Below are positions 49,074 through 56,945 of a DNA stretch of 64,000 nucleotides, in pieces. The position numbers and the translations under genes were made by a program. The stretch's first letter is position 1; the number at the start of each line of letters is the position of its first letter. Source of the DNA: Massilia sp. MS-15 (GTDB taxonomy: Bacteria > Pseudomonadota > Gammaproteobacteria > Burkholderiales > Burkholderiaceae_D); contig NZ_JAIWIA010000013.1 of the NCBI RefSeq assembly GCF_020176695.1, forward strand, positions 62,001-126,000, in the 5' to 3' direction. Below the pieces are notes generated by a model, which saw nothing but the letters and a program-made list of their open reading frames with translations, was not told the DNA's origin and searched no databases.

Positions 49074-52022
49074 ATGCCGCACCGTCCGTCCCTGTCGCTG
49101 ACTCTCGCGGCGGCCCTCACGCTGGGGGGCGGCCTGGCCGCGTCCGCCGCGCTGTTCCTCGGGGTGAGCCAGCTCGAGTACGACAACATGGCGCTCGCCT
49201 TCACCCAGCGCGCCGACGAGCGGGTGGCGGCGGTGCGCCAGGGGATCGACCAGGCGGTCGAAGTGCTGGCCGTGACCAATCAGCTGTTCGCACGCGGCGA
49301 ACCGGTCAGCCGCGAGCGCTTCCACGACTTCACCACGGCGCTGCTGAAACGCCATAACTACATTCAGGCCTTCAATTTCCACCGCAGCGTGCCGGGCGGG
49401 GCGCGCGCCGCCGTCGAAGCCGAGCTGCAGCGCATCCGTCCCGGCACCGTGTTCACCGAGCTGGCGCCAGGGCGCCTGGTGCCGGCGCCGCAGCGTCCGC
49501 ACTACCATATTGTCGACTACATTGTGCCGATGGCCGGCAACGAACGCGCCCTGGGCCTGAACATCACCGAGAACGTGCAGGTGATGAGTGCCCTGGGGCG
49601 CGCGCGCCGCGAAGGCCGCGCCGCCGCCACCGAGCTGTTCCCGCTGGCCCAGGACGAGCGCCATCTGCCGGCCTTCGAGCTGATCATGCCGGTGTACGAC
49701 CGCGGCGGCGCGCTGGCCGGCGACACCGCGCTGGTGATCCGCGCGCCGGAACTGGTGCGCGCCTCGCTGGCCGGTGCCGGCCTGCTGGATGCGCGCGGCG
49801 CGGCCAAGGAAGTGTTCGTGTCGGTCTATGCCGACCCGCAGGCGACGCCCTCCAGGCTGCTGTTTTCCACCGGCGACACCGGCACGCCGCCACAGCCGGG
49901 CTGGCTGGGCGCTCTGCTGTACCCCGAGCGGCACGGCCACAGCGCCAAGCTGCTGGACATCGCCGGCCAGCGCTGGCGGATCGAAGTGGCGAGCGCGCCG
50001 CGCTCCTTCCTGCACGACCACATGGCATCGACCGCGCTGCTGGTCGGCGGCATCCTGATGAGCCTGTTGGGGACGGCCTTCGTGCAGGCCTCCGGGCGGC
50101 GCGCGTACCAGGTCCAGCAACTCGTGCGCCAGCGCACCGCCGAGCTGCGCCGCACCAACCGGCGCCTGATCGAGGACATGGCCGCGCGCGGACGCGCGGA
50201 GCGCGCGCTGCAGCAAAGCGAGCAGCGCTTCCGCCAGCTGGTGTCGATGTCGTCCGACTGGTACTGGGAACAGGACCGCGAGCTGCGCTTCACGATGGTG
50301 ACCGGCGGTTTCACCGAGAAGGCCGGCGTGGCGGTCGAGGCGGTGCTGGGCAAGACCCGCTGGGAATACGTGCCCGCGCTGCTGGAGACCGAAGAGGGGC
50401 GCGCCCACATTGCGCAGGTCAAGGCGCACGAGCCCTTCGCCAACCTGGAATACAAGGTGATCGACGAGCACGGCGACACCCGCTGGTTCTGCGTCAACGG
50501 CCAGCCGGTGTTCGACGACACCGGCGCGCTGCTGGGCTACCGCGGCACCGGCAGCGACATCACCGAGCGCAAGCTCACCGAGCAGCGCGTGCACCACGTG
50601 GCCCAGCACGATGTGCTGACCGGCCTGCCCAACCGCTCGCTGCTGCAGGACCGCCTCGGCCAGGCGATCGCCTACGCCAACCGCAGCGGCCGTCCGATGT
50701 GGGTGATGCTGATCGACCTCGACCGCTTCAAGTTCGTCAACGACTCGATGGGCCACAAGGCCGGCGACGTGCTCCTGATGACGGTGGCGGCGCGCCTGAC
50801 CGGTTCGCTGCGCGACACCGACACCGTGGCGCGCCTGTCGGGCGACGAATTCGTGGTGATCCTCTCCGAGCACCACGACGAGCCGCTCACGCCCGAGATC
50901 GTGCAGCGCGTGATGGATTCGGTGGCCCAGCCGGTCCTGCTCGGCAACAAGGAGTTCTTCGTCACCTGCTCGATCGGGGTGGCCGTCTACCCGAGCGAAG
51001 GCACCCCGGCCGACAGCCTGATCGAGCACGCCGACATCGCCATGTACAGCGCCAAGAAACTGGGCCGCAACAACTTCCAGTTCTATACGCCGGCCATGAA
51101 CGAGGAATCGCTGGAGCGGGTACGCATCGAAAGCGCATTGCGCAACGCCCTCGAGCGCAACGAATTCGTGCTGCATTACCAGCCGCAGCTGGACCTGACG
51201 TCCGGGCAGATCGTCGGCATGGAAGCGCTGCTGCGCTGGCAGCATCCGGAGCTGGGCATGGTGCCACCTGGCCGCTTCATCGGCATCGCCGAGGAGACCG
51301 GCCTGATCGTGCAGATCGGCGCCTGGGTGCTGCGCACCGCCTGCGCCCAGAACAAGGCCTGGCAGGATGCCGGCCTGGGCCGCCTGAGGGTGGCGGTGAA
51401 CCTGTCGGCGCGCCAGTTCGGGGCCGCCGACCTGATCGCCAGCCTGGAGTCGGTGCTGGCCGATACCCGCCTCGATCCGGAATGCCTGGAAATCGAGCTC
51501 ACCGAAAGCCTGTTCATGAGCGACGTGACGCCGGCGGTAGACCTGCTGCACCGCATGAAGTCGCTCGGCGTGAGCCTGTCGATCGACGACTTCGGCACCG
51601 GCTATTCGAGCCTGTCCTACCTGTCGCGCTTCCCGATCGACGTGCTGAAGATCGATCGTTCTTTCGTGGCCGACATCACGCACGATGCGAACGATGCCGC
51701 GATCGTCACCTCGATCATCGCGCTGGCCCATAACCTGAAGCTGGCCGTGATCGCCGAAGGGGTGGAAACGCTCGAGCAGCTCGACTACCTGCGCAGCCAC
51801 GGCTGCGACGAAATGCAGGGCTATTACTTCAGCAAGCCACTGCCCGCGGCCGAATTCGAGCAGCTGCTGGTCCAGCGCCGCGCCCTGCCGCCGCGCCAGG
51901 TGGCGGACGGCGGCGTGTCCGGCAGCGCGTCAGGATCGGCCTGCGAACTCGGCGCGCCCTGTGCCCCGGCCGGTGTGAGCAACAGCGGCCGGGATAGCGA
52001 ATCGGACGCCCTGGCTGCCTGA
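49074..52022 (+). CDS. CHASE-PAS-GGDEF-EAL c-di-GMP signalling protein
   Basis: A 982-residue membrane protein. A first membrane helix (near residue 15), a periplasmic CHASE domain (RERFHDFTTALLKRHNYIQAFNF, HIVDYIVPMAGNERALGLN) and a second helix (near residue 325) lead to a coiled coil, a PAS/PAC module, GGDEF with functional-type LSGDEF, and an intact EAL domain (MEALLRWQHPELGMVPPGRF, DDFGTGYSS). The C-terminal 50 residues are low complexity (Gly, Ser, Ala). It is probably bifunctional or a phosphodiesterase with GTP sensing. The ATG at 49074 lacks a strong ribosome site. Confidence 0.92.
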   Translation: MPHRPSLSLTLAAALTLGGGLAASAALFLGVSQLEYDNMALAFTQRADERVAAVRQGIDQAVEVLAVTNQLFARGEPVSRERFHDFTTALLKRHNYIQAFNFHRSVPGGARAAVEAELQRIRPGTVFTELAPGRLVPAPQRPHYHIVDYIVPMAGNERALGLNITENVQVMSALGRARREGRAAATELFPLAQDERHLPAFELIMPVYDRGGALAGDTALVIRAPELVRASLAGAGLLDARGAAKEVFVSVYADPQATPSRLLFSTGDTGTPPQPGWLGALLYPERHGHSAKLLDIAGQRWRIEVASAPRSFLHDHMASTALLVGGILMSLLGTAFVQASGRRAYQVQQLVRQRTAELRRTNRRLIEDMAARGRAERALQQSEQRFRQLVSMSSDWYWEQDRELRFTMVTGGFTEKAGVAVEAVLGKTRWEYVPALLETEEGRAHIAQVKAHEPFANLEYKVIDEHGDTRWFCVNGQPVFDDTGALLGYRGTGSDITERKLTEQRVHHVAQHDVLTGLPNRSLLQDRLGQAIAYANRSGRPMWVMLIDLDRFKFVNDSMGHKAGDVLLMTVAARLTGSLRDTDTVARLSGDEFVVILSEHHDEPLTPEIVQRVMDSVAQPVLLGNKEFFVTCSIGVAVYPSEGTPADSLIEHADIAMYSAKKLGRNNFQFYTPAMNEESLERVRIESALRNALERNEFVLHYQPQLDLTSGQIVGMEALLRWQHPELGMVPPGRFIGIAEETGLIVQIGAWVLRTACAQNKAWQDAGLGRLRVAVNLSARQFGAADLIASLESVLADTRLDPECLEIELTESLFMSDVTPAVDLLHRMKSLGVSLSIDDFGTGYSSLSYLSRFPIDVLKIDRSFVADITHDANDAAIVTSIIALAHNLKLAVIAEGVETLEQLDYLRSHGCDEMQGYYFSKPLPAAEFEQLLVQRRALPPRQVADGGVSGSASGSACELGAPCAPAGVSNSGRDSESDALAA

Positions 52023-52061
52023 ACGCAGAGGCACCAGCTTGCTCCAGCATAATAAGCTGCT

Positions 52062-52091
52062 ATAAATCAATTTATTTGTGGCTTTTTTTTT
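52062..52091 (+). terminator. Possible AT-rich terminator after the GGDEF-EAL gene
   Basis: ATAAAT-CA-ATTTAT (52062-52075) is followed by a run of nine T (52083-52091). The stem is weak and AT-rich, so confidence is low. Confidence 0.35.
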
Positions 52092-52159
52092 ATTATTCGC
52101 CGTAGAATGGCCGTATCTTCTTAGCAATCTTATGGCTGGAACGACGGGGAACCACGGAT

Positions 52160-52396
52160 ATGATGATCATGAATGAGAGCGCCGAACAGGCAAGCCTGGC
52201 CCCGGCGAGCGTCGAAGCCGGCGGCGTACGCCGCCAGCGGACCGACCTGCGCACACGCGACCTGGTGAACCAGGCCGTGGCCTCGGTGCCCACGCTGGGC
52301 CTGCAGCGCGCAGCCGAATTCCTGGCGACGATGAACGTGCCGGCCGAAGTGGCGGTGCGGGTGCTGGTGTATCCGAACCGGCGCCGCGCCGGCTAG
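52160..52396 (+). CDS. Conserved small protein, unknown function
   Basis: A 78-residue protein (start MMIMNESAEQASLAP). A basic middle (GVRRQRTDLRTRDLV) is followed by LGLQRAAEFLATMNVPAEVAVRVLVYPNRRRAG. GGGGA lies upstream; starts at 52160, 52163 or 52169 are all possible. The VPAEVAVRVLVYPNRRR end recurs in short proteins of this bacterial group from memory, but no function is known. Confidence 0.6.
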   Translation: MMIMNESAEQASLAPASVEAGGVRRQRTDLRTRDLVNQAVASVPTLGLQRAAEFLATMNVPAEVAVRVLVYPNRRRAG

Positions 52397-52434
52397 CAAG
52401 CATGCGCCGGCCTGCGCCGGCGCAGTGGACAGCC

Positions 52435-52806
52435 TTAACGGCGCTGCTGCTGGCGCGTGATGTCGTCCAGCGATTCGCGCCCCTTGTCGGTCAGCGCATA
52501 GCCGCCCTCCGCGCGCGGCGCAACGTGCGACTTGAGGCTCAGGAAGCGCAGCACTTCGGCATCGAGCGGCGCCTGCGGATCGGCCGCGAGCGCGGCCAGC
52601 GACTGGATGCAGCGGCGCAGGAACAGTACCTGGCGTCCCTTCTCCGTGAGCACGATGCGCCCGTCGCGGGTGTTCTCCAGCATCTTCAGTCCCGACAGCT
52701 TCTTGGCATTGCGCCCGACGCAGGCACCAGCCGTGTCGCGCTTCACACCGCGACCTACCAGTTCCAGGGCGTCGTATTCATCCGTCGTCAATTGTTCGTT
52801 CTTCAT
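52435..52806 (-). CDS. Conserved hypothetical protein with winged-helix-like repeats
   Basis: A 123-residue protein. A first segment TTDEYDALELVGRGV...RNAKKLSGLKMLENTRDGRIVLTEKGRQVL resembles a winged helix (KMLE...TEKG). A similar half follows (RFLSLKSHVAPRAEGGYALTDKGRESLDD), so the protein may be two wHTH-like copies. Function unknown; DNA binding is a guess. The ribosome site is weak. An upstream alternative start is possible. Confidence 0.6.
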   Translation of the reverse strand: MKNEQLTTDEYDALELVGRGVKRDTAGACVGRNAKKLSGLKMLENTRDGRIVLTEKGRQVLFLRRCIQSLAALAADPQAPLDAEVLRFLSLKSHVAPRAEGGYALTDKGRESLDDITRQQQRR

Positions 52807-52955
52807 GGGGTCTTCATCTCTGCCAGGGCGCGTCATGGTAACCGGGGCGCCGGCGCAGGGCAAGCCTCGGCGCATGCCCGGCCCTCCCGTGGCGCGCGCC
52901 GGCGCACCTTGTGGCCTGCTAGGATCGTGCAATTGATCATCGATTGGAGCAGGCC

Positions 52956-53165
52956 ATGAACGACCCCACACGCAAGCCGGACCCAGCCGCCAAGGGCGGC
53001 CACGTGTTCCATGAAGCCGACATCGGCAGTGGCGAAAAGTCGCCGGGAGAACTGGAAACAGAGGAAATGATTCGCGAAATTCCGCCGCTGCCGCCATCGG
53101 GGGGCCAGCCCAGGCAGCAGCCCAAGGGGGAGCAGGCCGGCGCGCGCGACGCTTCGCACGCCTGA
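52956..53165 (+). CDS. Small acidic-basic hydrophilic protein
   Basis: A 69-residue hydrophilic protein with no membrane segment, rich in Pro, Glu, Gly and Lys (KPDPAAKGGHVFHEADIGSGEKSPGELETEEMIREIPPLPPSGG). GGAG lies seven bases before the ATG. Looks intrinsically disordered. Unknown role. It belongs to a group of three short hydrophilic genes at 52.9-53.7 kb. Confidence 0.6.
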   Translation: MNDPTRKPDPAAKGGHVFHEADIGSGEKSPGELETEEMIREIPPLPPSGGQPRQQPKGEQAGARDASHA

Positions 53166-53226
53166 GGCCCTGGCGCCATCACGGCCGGCCGGCGCGGCTC
53201 AGCAGGAGCGACGCAGCAGGAGCGGC

Positions 53227-53421
53227 TCAGCCGGCCCGGATCGGCGGCTCCGGCAGGCGCGGTTCCTCGACCGGCGCATTGGCCGGATCCGGCACGTCGT
53301 CCGGCACCGGCGGACGCTGGTCGGGGGTGGGTATCGGATTCGGGACGTCCGGATCCGGGGTACTGTGGGCATGCACGGGAAGTGCCCCGTGCGGCGGTCG
53401 GTCTTGCACAAGCATGGTCAT
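53227..53421 (-). CDS. Proline-rich small protein
   Basis: A 64-residue protein made mostly of Pro, Asp, Val and Ala (TPDPDVPNPIPTPDQRPP, DVPDPANAPVEEPRLPEPP). GGAGAG sits about seven bases before the ATG at 53421. Disordered; function unknown. Confidence 0.55.
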   Translation of the reverse strand: MTMLVQDRPPHGALPVHAHSTPDPDVPNPIPTPDQRPPVPDDVPDPANAPVEEPRLPEPPIRAG

Positions 53422-53488
53422 GGTCGAACTCTCCGGATGGATGCGGGAGGCCTGCCGGCAGACACGGCGCGTCGGCCGGCAGTGGCCT

Positions 53489-53671
53489 TCAGCGCTTGGC
53501 CTTCTGCTTGGCGCCGCCACCGGCGCCCTCGCCCTTGCCTGCCTTGACGCGCGACATGTGATCGTGGCTGCTCTTCTCGTCCTTGCCCGCGCGCTGCTTG
53601 GCCAGGTCTTCCTCGGACCGGTTGTCCGACTGCTTGTTGGTCTGGCTGCCGCCCGATGTCGATTGGCTCAT
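53489..53671 (-). CDS. Small lysine/serine-rich hydrophilic protein
   Basis: A 60-residue protein (MSQSTSGGSQTNKQSDNRSEED...HMSRVKAGKGEG...AKQKAKR). Very hydrophilic with no secondary-structure signature. The ribosome site AAGGAGGAG is excellent, which is the best evidence it is translated. Such Lys/Ser/Gly-rich short proteins are sometimes stress-induced; that is inference. Confidence 0.65.
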   Translation of the reverse strand: MSQSTSGGSQTNKQSDNRSEEDLAKQRAGKDEKSSHDHMSRVKAGKGEGAGGGAKQKAKR

Positions 53672-53831
53672 CGTACTCCTCCTTCTTGACTGGTTGACGT
53701 TGGAAACAGCCTAGCATGGATGCCGGCGCCGGGTCTTCAATCGTGCGCCGCACCGGCCGCCTGGCCTGGCGCGCCTGGCTCGGCTATAGTGAGCGTCCAG
53801 CCACCGAATCTCCGATCCCTGAAAGCCGACC

Positions 53832-54764
53832 ATGCCGCTCCGCCCATTCCCGCCGGCCGCCCTGCCCATGGCCCTGCTGCTCGCCTTCGGCCCGTGTGCC
53901 GCCGCGACCGCCAGCGCCGCCGCCCCGATGACCCTGGCCGACTACCTGGCCCTGGAAGGCCCGGCCCCGACTGCCCGCTTTTCCTACGGTAGCGCAGCGT
54001 CGCAGTATGCGGAACTGTTCCTGCCCTCCGGCGCGGGCCCGTTCCCGGTGGCGGTGCTGGTGCACGGCGGCTGCTGGACCAGCCGCTTCGGCGGCATCAC
54101 CCAGCTGCGCAACATGGCCGGCGCACTGGCCGCGCGCGGCATCGCGGTGTGGAACGTGGAATACCGGCGCAGCGACGAAGCCGGCGGCGGCTATCCGGGC
54201 ACCTACCAGGACATGCACGCCGCGCTGGCGCTGCTGGGACAGCAGGCCGCGCGTCACCGGCTCGACCTGGAGCGGCTGGTCGCGGTCGGTCACTCGGCCG
54301 GCGGCCAGCTGGTGCAATGGATGGCCGGACGCGCGCGCATTCCCGCCACCAGCCCGCTGTACGCCGGCAGCGCGCCGCCGGTGCCGGTGCGGGCCGTGGT
54401 CAGCCTCGGCGGCCTGGCCGACCTGCGCGCGCAAGCGCCCCTGATCAAGGCCAGCTGCGGCCGCGACACGGCGGAACTGGCGGGCCTGCCGGGACCGGAG
54501 CGCCCCGACGTGTTCGCCGACACCAATGCGGCCGAGCTGGTGCCCAACGGCAGCCGGACCTGGCTGGTCACGGGGGAGCGTGACACGATCTCGCCGCCGC
54601 GCGTGGCGCACGACTATGCGGCGCGGGCGCGCCAGGCGGGCGATGCCGCCGAGGTCGTGATCCTGCCAGGCGCCAGCCATTACGACGAAGTGGCCGCCAG
54701 CTCGCCCGCCTGGCCCCGGGTGCTGGACGTGATCGAGCGCGCCCTGGGCCTGGCGCGGCCGTGA
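53832..54764 (+). CDS. Alpha/beta hydrolase (exported esterase/lipase-like)
   Basis: A 310-residue protein with a signal peptide (LPMALLLAFGPCAAATASA). The alpha/beta-hydrolase fold shows the oxyanion HGGCW motif (VLVHGGCWTSR), nucleophile GHSAGGQ, the Asp in VTGERDTISPP, and the His in LPGASHYDE. This matches the kynurenine-formamidase / esterase D-like class. The signal peptide suggests a periplasmic esterase. Substrate unknown. Confidence 0.85.
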   Translation: MPLRPFPPAALPMALLLAFGPCAAATASAAAPMTLADYLALEGPAPTARFSYGSAASQYAELFLPSGAGPFPVAVLVHGGCWTSRFGGITQLRNMAGALAARGIAVWNVEYRRSDEAGGGYPGTYQDMHAALALLGQQAARHRLDLERLVAVGHSAGGQLVQWMAGRARIPATSPLYAGSAPPVPVRAVVSLGGLADLRAQAPLIKASCGRDTAELAGLPGPERPDVFADTNAAELVPNGSRTWLVTGERDTISPPRVAHDYAARARQAGDAAEVVILPGASHYDEVAASSPAWPRVLDVIERALGLARP

Positions 54765-54768
54765 AGGC

Positions 54769-55071
54769 CTAGTCGTCCGGCCAGGCGATGCGGCGCGCCA
54801 GCGGCGCCTCGAGTTCGAGCGCGCCCCGCGCCGCCGCCACGCAGGGCAGGATCCAGCCTTCGCCCTTTTCTTCGAGCGACAGGCCGGGCCACTCGATGAG
54901 GTGGACCGCCGTGCCGCGACGCACCCGGCAGATGCAGCTGCGGCAGGTGCCGTTGCGACAGGAGCTGGGCAGCGCGATGCCGGCGCGCTCGGCGGCCTGC
55001 AGGATGCTGGCGTCGGCGTCCGCCTCGAAGGCGAGCGCGGCGGGATGCAGCAGGATCGGATGACGGCTCAT
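54769..55071 (-). CDS. [2Fe-2S] ferredoxin-like protein
   Basis: A 100-residue plant-type ferredoxin. Cluster ligands are in SSCRNGTCRSCICRV (Cx4Cx2C) with the fourth Cys in WILPCVAA. A short electron carrier. It converges on the hydrolase gene, with only 4 bp between the two stop codons. The partner enzyme is not evident in the window; the upstream gene on the same strand is far away. Confidence 0.9.
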   Translation of the reverse strand: MSRHPILLHPAALAFEADADASILQAAERAGIALPSSCRNGTCRSCICRVRRGTAVHLIEWPGLSLEEKGEGWILPCVAAARGALELEAPLARRIAWPDD

Positions 55072-55183
55072 GCCGGCATTGTAGCGCCGCCTGGCCCGCC
55101 CGCTTGAGTTCGTTCTCGCACAGACCCGCCCGCGGTGCGGCACTACGCTGGGGTTTCCAAAAGCAAGCATTGCAGGAAACCAC

Positions 55184-56191
55184 ATGAATAAAATCACGCT
55201 CACCACCCTGATCGCCGCCGTCTCGCTGACCGCGCTGCCTGTGGCGCAGGCAGCCGCGGTGCCGCCGCCGCAAACCCAGCAAACCCAGCAGGCGCAAGCG
55301 CCGCAGCAGCCTGCGGCAGCGGCTGCCCGAACCACCGCCAGGCAGGCCGAATTCGAACGCACCCTGCGTGCCCAGGTCCTGCTCGACCGCGCCTATTTCT
55401 CGCCGGGCGAGATCGATGGCGCCTACGGTTCCAACATGCGCCAGGCCCTGAACAGCTTCCAGGCCGCGCGCCAGCTCCCCGTCACCGGCAAGCTCGACGA
55501 AGCGACCTGGAACGCCCTGAACGCCGACACCACCGCGCACCTGGCCACCTACACGCTGGTCGAGGACGACGTGGCCGGTCCGTTCCGTCCGATCCCGAAC
55601 GACATGATGGAAAAGGCCAAGCTGCCGGCGCTCGGCTATGCCAGCGTGAGCGAAGGCCTGGGCGAAAAGTTCCACGCCAGTCCGGCCCTGATCGAGCGTC
55701 TGAACCCGGGCAAGAACCTGCGCCGCGCCGGCGAGCAGATCATGGTGCCGAACGTCCATGGCAAACAGCCGCTACCGAAGGCGGCCAAGGTCGTGGTCAG
55801 GAACGAAGCCAAGGTGCTGCAGCTGTACGACGCCGGCGGCGCCCTGCTCGCCCAGTATCCGGTCTCGACCGGCAGCGAGAACGATCCGCTGCCGATCGGC
55901 ACCTGGAAGATCGAAGGCATCCATGCCAACCCGACCTACCACTACAACCCGAAGCTGTTCTGGGACGCCGAGCCGGGCGACAAGAAGGCGAAGATCGCGC
56001 CCGGCCCGAACAACCCGGTGGGCGTGGTCTGGATCGACCTGTCCAAGCCGCACTATGGCATCCACGGCACTCCGGTGCCTGGCCACGTCGGCAAGACCGA
56101 ATCGCATGGCTGCATCCGGCTGACCAACTGGAGCGCCGCCGAGGTCGCGGGCGCGGTGGCGGCCGGCCTCGAGGTCGTGCTGCAGGAATGA
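55184..56191 (+). CDS. L,D-transpeptidase with peptidoglycan-binding domain
   Basis: A 335-residue exported protein. Signal peptide ([16 protein letters not shown]), a Gln/Ala-rich linker, a PG_binding_1 domain ([48 protein letters not shown]), and a YkuD domain whose active site reads [27 protein letters not shown] with catalytic Cys in SHGCIRL. Also a LysM-like segment between them ([20 protein letters not shown]). It cross-links peptidoglycan or attaches proteins to it. The next gene is an M23 peptidase, 33 bp on. Confidence 0.93.
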   Translation: MNKITLTTLIAAVSLTALPVAQAAAVPPPQTQQTQQAQAPQQPAAAAARTTARQAEFERTLRAQVLLDRAYFSPGEIDGAYGSNMRQALNSFQAARQLPVTGKLDEATWNALNADTTAHLATYTLVEDDVAGPFRPIPNDMMEKAKLPALGYASVSEGLGEKFHASPALIERLNPGKNLRRAGEQIMVPNVHGKQPLPKAAKVVVRNEAKVLQLYDAGGALLAQYPVSTGSENDPLPIGTWKIEGIHANPTYHYNPKLFWDAEPGDKKAKIAPGPNNPVGVVWIDLSKPHYGIHGTPVPGHVGKTESHGCIRLTNWSAAEVAGAVAAGLEVVLQE

Positions 56192-56224
56192 TGCCCGGGC
56201 ATTGTTAACCCCACGGAGGACGAG

Positions 56225-56941
56225 ATGAAATGGTTGATGAGCTTCCTGCTCGGCGTGCTGGTCGGCGCCGGTGGACTGTTCGTGCTGCTGCGCGCCGTGC
56301 CCGACGAACCCGCGCCTGTCGCCAGCGCGCCGCCCGCGGGCGTGCCGGCGGCGCAGATCGAGCCCCAGCTGCCTGGTCCGCCGGTGGTGCAGGCCGACCT
56401 CAGCGAGTTCGACCTGCCCCTGCGTCCTCCGTCGGCCGCGGCCGCGGCCACCGGCCCGCAGTCGCCGGCCGATGCGGTGGCGGCCGCCGTCCACGGCAAG
56501 CTGCTGGTGCCGGTGCAGGGCCTGAAGCAGGCCAGCCTCACCGATACCTATGACCAGCCGCGCGGCAACCAGCGTCACCACGAGGCCCTGGACATCATGG
56601 CGCCGAAAGGCACGCCGGTGCTGGCGGCCGCCGACGGCAAGGTGGCCAAGCTGTTCACCAGCAAGCCGGGCGGCACCACCCTGTACCAGTTCGACCCGAG
56701 CGAGAAGTACGCCTACTACTACGCGCACCTGGACCGCTATGCCGACGGCGTCAAGGAAGGCATGGACGTGAAACGCGGCGACGTGATCGGCTACGTCGGC
56801 GTGACGGGCAATGCCGATCCGAACGCGCCGCACCTGCACTTCGCCGTGTTCGAACTCACGCCCGAGAAGCAGTGGTGGAAAGGGACGCCGATCAATCCCT
56901 TCCCCCTGATGACGGACGGACAGGCCGTCGCGGCCCGGTAA
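56225..56941 (+). CDS. M23 family (LytM) peptidoglycan peptidase
   Basis: A 238-residue membrane-anchored peptidase. One N-terminal helix, a Pro/Ala-rich linker, then the M23 domain: HHEALDIMAPKGTPVLAAADGKV with the first metal ligands (HxxxD) and HLHFAVFEL with the last His. It follows the L,D-transpeptidase gene in an apparent cell-wall operon, and a GGAGGA-type site precedes the ATG. The stop lies 4 bp from the convergent TonB receptor gene. Confidence 0.93.
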   Translation: MKWLMSFLLGVLVGAGGLFVLLRAVPDEPAPVASAPPAGVPAAQIEPQLPGPPVVQADLSEFDLPLRPPSAAAAATGPQSPADAVAAAVHGKLLVPVQGLKQASLTDTYDQPRGNQRHHEALDIMAPKGTPVLAAADGKVAKLFTSKPGGTTLYQFDPSEKYAYYYAHLDRYADGVKEGMDVKRGDVIGYVGVTGNADPNAPHLHFAVFELTPEKQWWKGTPINPFPLMTDGQAVAAR

Positions 56942-56945
56942 GGCC

